Origin: Liolophura sinensis | Taxonomy: Eukaryota > Mollusca > Polyplacophora > Chitonida > Chitonidae | Length of the DNA: 64,000 bases | Assembly: GCF_032854445.1 (NCBI RefSeq) | Contig: NC_088295.1 | Coordinates: forward strand, 8,000,501 to 8,064,500 | Direction of reading: 5' to 3' | Shown: piece after piece, positions 10,830-24,700 of the stretch | How the letters are laid out: every line of letters begins with the position of its first letter | Position numbering within the stretch: position 1 is the first letter of the stretch | Made by a program: the position numbers and the translations under genes | Notes under the pieces: model-generated | Databases searched by the model: none | What the model saw: the letters and a program-made list of their open reading frames with translations, nothing else | Told to the model about the DNA's origin: nothing

Positions 10830-13800
10830 TCTTCACTCTCCTGTATTCGTATCCCAGTCACATATCAAGCTGATGTTGATTTTGATTTGATTTGCTATTT
10901 TTTTTAAATCCTGAAAGAAAATACATGTACAAGGATCATTTTATTCGACAAGAAAAAAAAGAAGAAAACATAAAAGCATCGGTTTGGACGAAATAATTCT
11001 TGAGAAAAGTTCTCACTGTGTTTTTAAATGTAAAATACACCATATCTACAGTACATGTGTGATAATGTAATCGGTTGCACAATATCTTTTGTTTTATTGT
11101 GTGAAACTGTGCCCTTATTGTCAATGAGAGTGGGCTTTTCTGTTACTCATGCAATATTGTGCAGATTTGTTGATTTCAGGTAAACGAACTTTACTGTTGT
11201 GCCGTTGACTCTAAATTTTTAATGTAATATGTGTAGTTCTATGTTCATGACAAAATAGTCATATGCATCTGCTCAAGTTTAAGTTGCACGTGTTGAAAAT
11301 ACTCGACAACTGAGTGATGCCAGCCGTTCTGTTAAATCTACTCGCTAGGGGAATATTCATACATGCCCTAGTGGACATTCTTCATCTTGATAAATTGCAT
11401 GTACGAGAATTCATGGTGTACCCCAAGTACTGGGATTTTTTATTCTGCTAGGATACAAGTGTTGCTAGAAAATGTTGTATATCATAAACCTGTGCCAAAG
11501 AAATGTGACCAATTTTACATCCGAGTTTTGTTTTTTGAAAGTTTTTCCTGGCCAAGATTAGCAAGAGAGTAATTGGTTTGCTGTAATAGATGCTGGTGCT
11601 AATGTACTGAATGAACATCTACACAAGTGGCAACTGGATTTGACATAAAGGCTCATCCACAAAAAAGTAGTTTTAGAGGCAAATAAAGGTCATAAAATAT
11701 TAATTTTAGTGCTGAAACTGACATTTGTAGGATGTGATGACTCCTTCCAAACAAACATTAAAACATCTTTCTCAGACCAATATATCTCTTAGAAGCAGGG
11801 AAAGTGACTAGGTGAAAATTTAGGTCAAACACAGTAAGTAATGCAAAGGTGCTAATGTGTTGTTTTTTTTTGTTATACTGATACAGTGCTAAATATCGAA
11901 ATTATGAACAGCAAGGCACACAAGACTTCCACTTTGATGTACTTTAGACGCACAAAACAGCAAGGAATGAATTATGGCTGCACCTCTATTTCTGTTCTTT
12001 ATTGTGATATTGTCTTTTGCTTGTAAATCAAATAAGTTGAAGAAGAGAATGTGAAAATGTTCCTAACTGGGAACCTGACTGGAAAAGGAAGATACCACAA
12101 CAGTTCTAATCAGTTTCGTCACACTGTTTTATTATTTACTCTGGTCAATTGTTGATGGATACATGTACATTGTATAAAAGAACTGTCATTTAATAAAACT
12201 GTGAACAGATGGAATGTATAAAAGAATAATTAATGTTTGTTCATCACAGGTTCAAAACAAATCGTAAATCACAGATCTATATAATTTAACAAAACTTTTG
12301 TTATATATTAACTGGAATATACACCAGAGGGTCAAGGTTCTAATGGTGCTACATTGGTACACATACAACGATATATTCATGAAAGTGATTTTAGTATACA
12401 GATTTCGTGTAGTAATACATGCATGACATATATTGTGACTGTGCCTACATCAAATGACTGGAGAATTCATTGACTGAGATAATTTTGATTCATGGTTTCA
12501 TTACCACAATAGGTCACCGAGGCTTTTAAATTGTTATATAGTGGATACTGTATGTAAAATGATCAGATCAAGATATCTAACTCATGTGTTAGCTCATGAA
12601 AATTCACTTGTATTATAGCTAATCAATGATCATGAACCAAGACAGAAGAAAACCTTATAACAAGCAGAACAGCACTTCATGCAGCATTTGTAATGGTCTA
12701 TATACAGGAAAGTTCTAAAAATTGAGTATGGTATCTGTCCAATAAGCATTCAGCTGTATAAAAAATGATTTAAATCACAATGATATCAAATAAAACACTG
12801 TTTTGTGGCAATGCATGAATCACTTTATCCATTTTAAGTAGTTTACATGTACATTTACCTGTTGAGGAAACAAAAGTGCCCAAGGTAAACAACAAACCTT
12901 TAGCAAGTTGCTCTCAGAGTTGGATGCTATACTGGTGGGCAACAACCATAAGACTGACTAAATAGCCACACCATCACTGTCAACACACTTACCCCAAGTA
13001 CTGTGCAGATCTGATATGTTCCTGTACCTAAAAATACAGTGGACACAGTACATGTAACCCTTTACATCCTACATGTAAACTATCTCAAACTACAGTGAAC
13101 ACTGCATCTGTACCTCATTGTACAGCACACAGCCTACACTGTACACTTTACGTGTACCTCAATGTACAGCCTAGATCCTACGTGTGCACTACCTCAGCAG
13201 TGTACAATGTATATCTACCTCAAAACACAGTCTACATCCTACATTTATCACAAAACATACCATATATGTATTCCAATATACAGTGCATGAATTTCTTGGC
13301 TGACTGGGAAAGTTACATAGATAAATACATGTATATCTTGGTTTATATTTCAGAAACTAGGAATTATTGTAGAATACAAAAAACAAACGAAAAAACAAAC
13401 ATGGAAGTTCTTACTGGAAAATATGTGTCCCTCTACAAGAATAGTGAAATGAGTGTTCACACTGTAAGGTGCACACCCTACCTGTGCCTTGCACACATGG
13501 TCCAGGCTTTGGTATTATATTATTTACAAAATATTTTTCACCATATTACATATACCTGTGTATAATATCATATCAGCTGTCTTACAGTTTGATCTATTTA
13601 CAATATTACTTTCATTTTACTATTTATTTATTCATTATTTAAGTGAACATAAAGTCAGCCACTAAAGCTGAATTATTTAATAAAGTAGTATTCCTGAAAT
13701 GGTTTAAAAATATTTTTAAAATTCTACATTGTTTATCAACAAAATAAGTAGCCAACAATCTACAGTACCTAGCCACGCATTCCGTGATGCCATTTTGCCA

Positions 13801-15333
13801 TGTTGTAGCTATTTTGAGTGACGTCACAAAACCTAGAAGCTCCGCCCGTACCATCGGTATTAAACAATGTGACAATGAGAAAATACAAATAAAAACGCCT
13901 GATACCCAACCAAAAAGTACCAGCTCTGTTTGGTATTCAAAGTGTCGATGTTTGTTTTAGTTTGGCACTGGGTCAGGGCGATGTTTGTGGACATAAGCAT
14001 CAAGTGTTAGCAATCCTTCTCCTCGTTCTGCATGGATGTCAGCATTTGGTTTAACTGGCTGTACTGACTTCAATGAAATTACCGAACATAGCAGGACCTT
14101 CTGACTGATAAAAGACTCTTTCATTCAGAATTTTTGTTGTAAATCTGACATTGCTGAGAAAAAATAATACTAAGTCACAGTATTTTTTTTTTAAGCAATG
14201 ACTCTACCTAGGTGGTGGTCTTGCCAGCTCATCCTGACAATATCAACCTGACCGCAGCATCCTGCCCAACATGTATGAACTGTGACACGGGCAGCCATTC
14301 TCAGTTGCCTGCTCATAAATGTGTGTCCAAAATGCATCAGTTTAACAGTTAAACTGACCACAAAATCCGATTTATTGCATCAATATCTGTCTATCCACTA
14401 AAAGAAATCACAGTGACAATTATGAGTTAATAGTTTTTTTGACATGGGAGCCAATTATCATGTGACGCTTTCAGCGCTAGTGATTGGTCAAGTTCATAAG
14501 AGCTTTTACAAAATGGCTCTTCAGAGTGAATTGTCCATCTGTGCCACATCCCAAATGCCTTCATCTTCTCAGCTTTCAAAACTTTATAAAATTTTTTTAC
14601 ATATTTTCTGTGCTAACATTTATCATTTTTAGTATGTATATATAGTGGCAGACTTTAAGTTCACTTTAATACTATTATTTTGTAATCAGATTTTCACAAA
14701 AAATGCTCCTTGGTTAAAAGAATGCTTCAATGTCATGAGAATACCTAAACAAGGCATAAATAATTAGCATATTTAATAAGCACTTGTTTCACCACTACTT
14801 ATATTTACACAGTAACAAAAACTTTTCCTGGTCAAACATTTGACACAAAAGTAGACAAAAGAAAGTATTTCAAGCTATTGATCTCCATGGATATTATTAC
14901 AATACATATAATGGACATGTTTTACCCTTGGTGTTATGACTACTACTTGTATATAAACAATATATACCAATAAGTTACTTACCAACAATAGTTAATTCTT
15001 ATACAAAAATGTCATGTAACATGCTTTTGGATACTCTGGTGAGCTATTTGGAGTATGTTTCTACTCAAGTTTGCAAACAAGTGAATACTGGAACACTATA
15101 TGATTAATCTAAAACAACCCTTCATACAACCTACACAACCTACATACATCACACAACCTATTCACCTTGCATGTTTAACCCTGTACATATACATGTATTC
15201 TCTCGCAAGAATTGTATGTAGGTGAATTCAATGCACCAATGCTGTTAGACATGATAAAAATATCAATTTAATACCTGCATAAAATCTATTAATACCAGTA
15301 CACATTAAAAACAGATAAAAAAGAACAATTTAC

Positions 15334-15391
<58 letters not shown>

Positions 15392-15686
15392 TGTGTGTGT
15401 CATAGTGATCACAATTCTACACACATACATGTATATAGGACAGCTTTAGTCTGGACTAAGTAAACTTGATTCTCACAGCACAGGCCAAGTAAGAACTGAG
15501 CACATGTTCATGATTATTATAATATATTGCATTGATCCACAAGAACTAAAGTCCTCATTAAAAACTACCAACATACACTGTAGCCATACTGAACAATGAC
15601 AGCATTGTGACCTGGCATTCCATACATGATAATCACAACCAAAGAAGGGGACTGAGGCATGGACTGGGTTTGCACTGCTGCCATGT
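10830..15686. other. Convergent intergenic region, no gene seen
   Basis: AT-rich sequence between the 3' ends of NUBP2 and the ABCA gene. The open frames present are short and show no recognisable protein or splice-site framework. It holds a degenerate repeat of about 50 bp with CTACATGTA and TACCTCAA motifs around 13030-13270 and an AT dinucleotide run at 15337-15388. Confidence 0.6.
15337..15388. repeat. (AT)n microsatellite
   Basis: An uninterrupted AT dinucleotide run of about 50 bases followed by a short GTGTGTGT run. Confidence 0.95.
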
Positions 15687-15692
15687 TTTATT
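15687..15692 (-). terminator. Candidate poly(A) signal of the ABCA gene
   Basis: AATAAA on the minus strand (TTTATT on plus) about 55 bases after the ABCA stop codon. This would give a very short 3' UTR; other signals further downstream cannot be excluded. Confidence 0.4.
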
Positions 15693-15746
15693 GATCAGTT
15701 GAGTATGAAGAAGTCTTCTTACCCATACTGTGCTGTGTGAGTCTGA

Positions 15747-18700
15747 TCATGAACAAAGGAGTCTGCATGGCCCACAGCACCCTGGTTCCTGCTCCACAGG
15801 GGGCACCTGTGAGCGTGCCAAGCTGATAAAGACCAGTTCCAACGTAGTTTGACTTACAGAGTAATCCTCAATATGGTACCTAGACTTAGCCCGTTCCATC
15901 GTGCCGAAGATCTCGGCCCAGGTCATCGTGGTGGTGTGCACGTGGTAGTGTACCATACCTTCGTGATGGTCCTTGAGAACGCTTCCAGGGAATGTCTGCT
16001 GGATGAAGCCCATGATAGGGCCCACATCTGGCTCTTTGCCTCCTACAGGGTAAGCCAGTTTCACAATCAGCGTGTAGCCCTCGCCAAACTTGGCCTTCAG
16101 GTGTTGTGGACTGCCCAAGCACTTAAACTGGCCATTCACCATGATGGCCAGACGTGTACACAACGCTTCACACTCTTCCATGCTGGTGGCAATATAAGAT
16201 TAACATTATTTAATTTGAATTTAGAAACATCACATATCAATAATAATATACCATGTAATTTATGACTGGTCAAGTTATATTGAGAGGCACAAACTGTTCT
16301 CTACACGTTGTATGCTGTACTCCTGTTATAAGTGTTCACAAAAGACGCTGTCATCTAATGAGAACAAAGCAAGAAAAATAAGTGAGTTTTGCCAACTTTA
16401 TTACATTGTGCTGCTAGCTGCAGTGTATCTAAAATTACCTTTTATGTTTTGACAGAACCACAGGTAAATGTTTTAAACTTGGATTTTATAACGAGAGCTT
16501 TCTTAACCATACTGAGCGCGAGTGAGTGCTTGGGGTTTAACGTCGTACTCAACAATTTTTCAGTCATATGACGACGAAGGAATCCTTAGGATGCATGCAC
16601 GTGTAATGTGCCTCCTTGTTGCAGGACCGATTTCCACCGCTCTTTAATTAGTGCTGCTTCACTGAGACGACTTACCGAAGGCAAGTAAGCCGCTCCGCCC
16701 GAGCCATTATACTGATACGGGTCAACCAGTCGTTGCACTATCCCCTTCATGCTGAACGCCAAGCGAGGAAGTTACAACTTCCTCTTTTAAAGTCTTAGGT
16801 GTGACTCGATCAAGGATTGATCCTGGATCTACCGGTCCCGAAGCGGACGCTCTACCAACCGTGCTATCCGGGCCGGTCTTAACCATACTGATCAAGTTTG
16901 TAGAGAGTAATGTAGGATTGAGTTGCAACGCCAAAAATCCTAATGTTAACCCACCTGTGTGAGGTGAGAATGAGCGTGCGGCCACTGTCCCTCACTCGGG
17001 TCAGCGTGTTCCACAGGAGGCGGCGTGCCACCGGGTCCATGCCAGTTGTTGGTTCATCCAGGAACACAATCGGAGGATCTCCCACCAACGCTATGGCTGT
17101 AGATAGCTTCCTCTTGTTTCCTCCACTGTGAAATGGACAACAGACAGACATAAATTACTGAAATTTAGACAGATGTTCTGAAATAATCTAATGAGCAGGT
17201 TTATTCTGTAAACTATACTTTGTTTGCCTGGTCCCTTGTTTGCTTGCACATTAACTTATCTGAGCCGTTGCATTTACAATGTAGAGGATTCCATGGGTAG
17301 CTGACTTCCACTAGTCCAGCAATGCAGCCAAGCCATTCAATACTGCACAATGACCCCTTAAGCCTTTCACCAATGCAACTACTGTGAGTTTAAGTCTAGC
17401 GGCTTGTATTTGGGAAGGTCTACCAGCAACCTGTGGATGGTTGTACATGTAGGTTCCCCCCACCCAAACTTCCTCAGACTTCATGACCAGCCAACCATCG
17501 TCATTAGCCAGAATAAAAAAGAAAGAGTTCACCACTAACCAACCTTTTTATTTCTGATAGGGTAAAGTTAAGCCTAACAAAGTATTTTTACAAGATTGCT
17601 TCACAGCAACATGTGTGTGTAATGTCTTTTTGGTATTGACTGCCTGAAGCATAGAGTCAAGTGCACTCTCAACTTTTTCACATGGTGACTAGTCTTCTGG
17701 AACATATGTAGTAATTCACAAACATATCAGTTAGCACTAGTTCTGTAAAAGTGACTTCCATGTACGGCTGAGTAGGCCAATAGATCTGTTTTACACTGAC
17801 CTGTAATGTTGGGCCAGCTTGTCTGCATGCTCCTCCAGTAACAATGATCGGATCAGTGCATCTACCACAGCTGGGATCTGCTTCTCTACCACCCCACGTA
17901 GACGTGCAAACATGGTAAGTGTCTCTCGTCCAGTCAACTGATCAATCAGTGCATCAAACTGTGGGCAATACCCAATCTTCTGTTGAACCTGTACAAAGTA
18001 CATGTGAGAATGTTTCATCAGAAATATTCACACACAATTCACATCATTACTGATCCATCACTGTATCACACTTAACACAATGCCCAAGCTTCTGCTGAAC
18101 CTGTACAAAGCACATGTGAGAATGTTTCATCAGAAATATTCACACACAATTCACATCATTACTGATCCATCATTGTATCACACTCAACACAATGCCCAAG
18201 CTTCTGCTGAACCTGTACAAAGCACATGTGAGAATGTTTCATCAGAAATATTCACACACAATTCACATCATTACTGATCCATCACTGTATCACACTCAGC
18301 ACAATGCCCAAGCTTCTGCTGAACCTGTACAAAGCACATGTGAGAATGTTTCATCAGAAATATTCACATACAATTCACATCATTACTGATCCATCACTGT
18401 ATCACACTCAGCACAATGCCCAAGCTTCTGCTGAACCTGTACAAAGCACATATGAGAATGTTTCATCAGAAATATTCACATACAATTCACATCATTACTG
18501 ATCCATCACTGTATCACACTCAGCACAATGCCCAAGCTTCTGCTGAACCTGTACAAAGCACATATGCGAATGTTTCATCAGAAATATTCACATACAATTC
18601 ACATCATTACTGATCCATCACTGTATCCCACTCAGCACAATGCCCAAGCTTCTGCTGAACCTGTACAAAGCACATATGGGAATTTTTCATCAGAAATATT

Positions 18701-21700
18701 CACACACAATTCACATCATTACTGATCCATCACTGTATCACACTCAGCACAATGCCCAAGCTTCTGCTGAACCTGTACAAAGCACATGTGAGAATGTTTC
18801 ATCAGAAATATTCACACACAATTCACATCATCACTGATCCATCACTGTATCACACTCAGCACAATGCCCAAGCTTCTGTTGAACCTGTACAAAGCACATG
18901 TGAGAATGTTTCATCAGAAATATTCACACACAATTCACATCATTACTGATCCATCAGTTTATCACACTCAACACAATGCCCAAGCTTCTGTTGAACCTGT
19001 ACAAAGCACATGTGAGAATGTTTCATCAGAAATATTCACACACAATTCACATCATTACTGATCCATCAGTTTATCACACTCAACACAATGCCCAAGCTTC
19101 TGTTGAACCAGTACAAAGTACAAACATATTATTATTATCTGTACAGTTCCTCAGATAAAAGTAGGATTTCTTAATATTAAAAACAAAAAGTTTTGATTTT
19201 ACATGTAAGAGCATTACACAGGAAGTATTCATACCAGATCCATGTTATTACTAAAATAATGTTGTAAAGATATTACTACCTGTATTTAAAAGAAAGTACA
19301 TATTTTTCCTAAATGTTAAACTTACAGTTTTGATGTTTGTCTGCACATTGCTGCCATCTACATGGACATTGCCATACGTAATTGTTTCATCTCCAGTTAT
19401 CATCTTAAAGGTGGTGGTTTTGCCTGCCCCATTGATGCCCAGCAAGCCAAAGCACTCTCCCTGAGGCACCCCCAATGTAATCTGGTCGACAGCCAGGTGG
19501 GAACCGGAGCTGTACATTTTAGTGAGATCCTTCAGAATAAGGGAGTCTGTCCAGGGAGCGTTAGCTATTCGGGCTCTCTCCCTAGCCACGTCCTCATCCT
19601 CCTGTATCACTTCCCCCATCTCCCCCTCCCCAGTCTGCCTCACTAGGGTCAACCGTGGCCTCAGTTTGTACCACAGAGTAAGCAGGACCTCTGAATCTAT
19701 AATCAGCACCAGGGTGAAAAACAAAACCCCCTGTGCAAAGAGGAACACCAACTCTCTTCCTATTCCATCCGCCTCCCATGCCAGGTAGTTCTCCTGGTAG
19801 TGGAAGCAGAATTCTGTGCAGTGATCTGTGAACAAAGTCCATAAAACACTGTTAAAAAGCATAGAAAAGTGGTAATCACACACACTAGAAAAAGCTAAAT
19901 TTTTATTTATGATGCAAAAACTTTGATTTATTTATATATTTGATTGGTGTTATAATGTACTCAAGAATATTTTATTTCTACAACCCTGGCAAGCATTATG
20001 GTGAGAGAAAACCGGCTCAGGGAAACCTGTGACCATCCACAGCAGACCTTCCTACATACATGTACATGTACCAAGGGGCAGGAAGCCAACGTGAGCTCGG
20101 CTAAAAACTACGCCATGGAGGCCCCGCCAATACCTTGATATGTACATTTAGGAATATATACTTAAAACCAGCTCAACTACAACTACCGACACTGAACTGT
20201 AAATGTCAAAGTAAGGTGTGAAGTACAAATAATTCCTCCTCACTCTGAAAACATCTCCCAACCTGCTCACAAAACCTATCAAATTCAAATTGATACAGTG
20301 AATTACCTTTGCAGCATGGAGTGGCCACAAAAGCACAGATGAGTTTGAGCTTATCTGGAGGTATGCTGCCACATATGGAGAGGCCCTGATAATTGGTGTA
20401 GTAATCAATGAGGCTTTGTCCCAGACAGAAGTTGGGCAAGATGGCAAGGAACACCCACTTAAGAGCAGTAGACAAGTACTCCAGTTGTAACTGGGGGATA
20501 CTCAAGATACCAACAGCAAGAGTGGTGGCAACACCTGGGAATGACAAATAACACACATGCCGGATGAAAATCACAAATGCAAAAGATTTCACAAGGAATA
20601 CAAATCAATTTAAATGATCCACAGGAAAATATACTGAGCTTGGCCAAACCTTGTGTTTCTCTCTTCTCATTTTTCAGGCTAACACTACTTGTGTATTATG
20701 TTAAACTGATCAGTGCAACTACACATTTAAGTTCAACCTGCTTAAACACCACTGTTCAACAACGTCAATGGTATATTTATTATCTGTATACTCAAATCAT
20801 TAAGTGCAACAAGCCCTAAGCAATCATGCTTCCTCATCCATGAAATTGGAAGTGATGTCTTTTGCCTTAGACTATGGGACCTACCTGAGAGGATGTTAAA
20901 CATGCTGAGCCATACAAGGCCTGAAGAGGGCACTGTGAAGATGAAGGACAGGAGGTACATGAAAGGCAGCATAGCCCAGCCATACAAAAAAAACAGTAGT
21001 AACATGTGCAACCAACGCCCATCATTCACAAGCGCCTTCATATCAAAGGCTGCAAATGCTGCAATGATCAGCAGGGAGGGAATCAGGAAATTTATCATGT
21101 CCCAGCAAAAGGTAGATATCCAAAAGTTTATCGAATGAACTCCGCTAACAAACTGAATATGCTTGGCCTTGGTGGCCCTTTCTTTCACCAGGAAAAGAAC
21201 AAAGCTGCTGGCAAGGAAAGACATTCCAAACATCAGGTTAAAAGAAATAGTAAAGCCAGTAGTTTCCTTGGTCAGTTCGTCCTGAGCTTTGTCATTCAAC
21301 GTTCTTGGCAGAGGATGGTTTATGGTAGTCATGGAGTAGGACGTATTGGTGAAATACTTGAGAGAAGCATTGGCTAACACAGCCAGGGTCATTCCTGGGG
21401 TATGGTAAGCCTGGTTGTTGAAGAAGGCAGTGGCTTTAACCAGAGAGTCACTGGTATTTTCTATAGCTGCAGCCACCATGAAGTGACGATTGTAACTGGC
21501 AAGGGCCTTCACACCGCGAGCAAACAGATAGTTCATCATATCTGGGTCTGTTCTGTAGCCTGTCTGATTGTTCAGGAAGAGCACCTTGGAGGAACAGTTT
21601 TTCAGCTGATGCCTGTAAAAATCTGCTAACTGTTTACTGTCATTGTCTGCAAAACGGCCCAAGGAGTAGACAATGGTGTTTTCTGAAAACCTGTCGGGGG

Positions 21701-24700
21701 TAAGATCGAGAGCTGGGGAATCCTGGGGACCTGGGAATGTCTTGATCACAATAAGAGCCATGATTGTGAAGAAAAGTGGAACAAACAGCTGGGACAAAGT
21801 CACCAATTTGTTCCTCCATGTGTGAAGAACTCTCTTGATAAACATGGCAGAAAACTGCTGCAAGTACAGGTAAATGCCAGAGTTTCTGGTCATCTCCACA
21901 CGGAACTCTGAAAACAGAACATACGTATGATAAACAATGAGGCTATACTGATAATACAACTACTCATGTCAACCAAAAATACTCGGTATTGAAAAGGTAA
22001 AGAATCATGTTAATGAACTTCTCATTCATGTGTCTCTTCAGATGTCTATAAAACTAAAGGTAGAGTCATATTTAATGATAATGTTATACACTTTATAGCT
22101 CAAAAATCATATTATTGAAATTCTCTTTCAGCTATCTAAACTATCAGTACACATAGCTTAGTCACTTTTGTCATTAACTATGTTAATTCACACATAGTAG
22201 AAAAGAAAAAAAAAAACGAATGGGCCCTTAAATTGCATGTAAACATATAAAATCAGTGTTGTAACTGCTGAAACAAGAATAAGCCTTAGCAGAATAACTC
22301 AAGCATATTTCCTGCAGAAGGTTCTTTCATCACTGTGAGAATAATGTACATGGATGTACAGGCAGAAAATGGGCAACTCACCAACACCTGTGTAAGCATC
22401 TATACGAGAGACCTGATGGGACTGTGAAGATTCCAGGCTCTCGTAACCTGCACTACCTGGCACATACTGCTTCGTGTCAAGTGTTTCTCCAACTCTGTAA
22501 CAGAAGCGAATAAATCAATGACTATGGGATAATGTCACTTCATTAATATGACACTCAAAACATGACATCAAAGACATTTATTTGTGTTACAATCTAACAG
22601 CTCAATGTATAGTACACAACAGACATTAACAACATGCTTGTTTCATTACTTTAGCACTTATATTGTCAGCCCTCCCTGACATGGGCAATTCCAAACTGCA
22701 AATATTTTCACTGAATTAAGTGAAGCCTGGTCTGGTTGAGACATGATCAGGCTTTTGTGGAGAGCTTTGTCATCCGCATACCTGAGAAAGACTTCCTCCA
22801 TGGTTGTCACTGAGGCACCGTAGCTAGATATTCCCAGCTCTTCTTTGCGGCTTTCCACCTGCGAGAAGAGAGCCTCAAACTGATTCGAGCTCTCCTCAGG
22901 CAGAATGTAGGACAGTTCCATGCCAACACAGCTCTCCAGACTGGCCTGGGGTACACAACTCTGTACCAGCTCTGTCATCTGCTTTACATCACAGTTTTGT
23001 TTCTTCACCATCACCATGTGGTAGCCAGCACCTGCAACACAAAACCAAGGGTGACTATAATGGTGAATACAGCACCTCAACACACAAGGTACAACTTGCT
23101 GTGTTGACAGCTGTGTTGGCATGGAACTGTCATGCTAAATCAATGTCAAAATTAACATCTGCACAACAATCTCCATGCTTACACAAAGGACTGCCATAAG
23201 GTATGACATTTTCATTACTATACTTTAAACTCACAGCAGTTCAAAAAACTCAAAGAACTTGATCCAAACTGCTACAAAATAACATCTGAAAGACAGAACT
23301 GAACACATATACTGGTTTCTATACCATATTTTTTCTTCAGAAAGATGGATGTTCCACAGCACTGTACAACTCCATTGGCCATGATGGCAATCCTGTCTCC
23401 AAGAACATCAGCTTCATCCATGAAGTGAGTTGTCAACAACATGGTGCGTCCTGCTCGGAACTTCTGCAAGACTCCCCAAATGTGACGACGGGCGTTAGGG
23501 TCCATTCCTGACGATGGCTCATCCAATATGACTATCTACAATTTGAGAACACTAAAAGTCAGATCTAGATATTCAAAGATTCTGGAGGAACTTCCCACAT
23601 GACTATTTACAATCTGATGATTTAAATATGACAACAAGACAATTCTAAATTCAAATCTATTTCTAAAACACTGCCAAAGTGATGTCAAGCATAAACCATT
23701 CATTTTTTTATTGCAAGACAGATATTTAAGGTTTCTACTGCGGATGAATGCTTATTAAGTGGTGGTTTGTATTCTTTTCTGATAACATATCAACTACAAG
23801 TAGAGAACATCAATACCTTTGAATCTCCAATCAAGGCAATTCCCACAGACAGCTTTCTTTTCATTCCTCCAGACAAGGTTTTAGATCGTGCATGCCTCTT
23901 GCTCTCCAGGCCAATGGCTTCCAGTATACGACTGATTTCATCTGATAGTTTCCATTTGGGATAACCTTTCAACTGCAATTAAGACATTTACTACTTGCTG
24001 TCATTTACAAAGATAAAGTTTACTTACCCACAGAAAATTTATGTGATGGTAAGTATATGAATATTTCCTTATGACCTATCATTCATTTAAATATATCAAT
24101 GTTTTTTAATACGTGCATAAAAATGAACATATTTTCAGACACACATTGCACATTAAAAAATATTCTCACAATTTAAATTAATCTTCAGAAACATTTGGGT
24201 TTGTCTGAATTATTCATGGAAAATAAATTATCTTTTAGTTATTTGAAAATATTCTGATTTTCTTCACACAGAAAGGCAGATGTACCCTAATTCATCAATC
24301 TTTTCACCTTGTAAACATGTGAAAAAGTTCAAGAATTATAGTATGACATCATTACCTGTCCAAAATATTCAATTATAACTGCATCAGGCATGTTAACAGT
24401 TTTACCATTTAGCACTGTGTGGGCCTGCAGATAAGGTTAGTATACATCCCTGGTTTGTCATGGGCAATAAATAACTGAAAATTCAGAATATTATATTACC
24501 AATCCAAAGAAAGTCAGATGTTCATTAACTGTCAAGTCATCAAACAGTACGTCGTGTTGTGGGCACAGTCCCAGGCTACTTCGTACTCCAGCGATATCTT
24601 TGCGTAGGTTGTAACCGTTAACCACTGCAGTACCACTGGTTGGTGGAATAAACCCTGACATACAAGAAAACGGTGGTACAGAATGACAGGACAATACAAT

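Noticed and set aside
13095-13565. 156-codon plus-strand frame
   Set aside because: It covers a degenerate AC-rich repeat, has an erratic composition and shows no family resemblance; there is no splice framework around it.
18080-19158. Repeated 65-residue plus-strand frames beginning [12 protein letters not shown]
   Set aside because: They are antisense readings of the 112-bp minisatellite in an ABCA intron.
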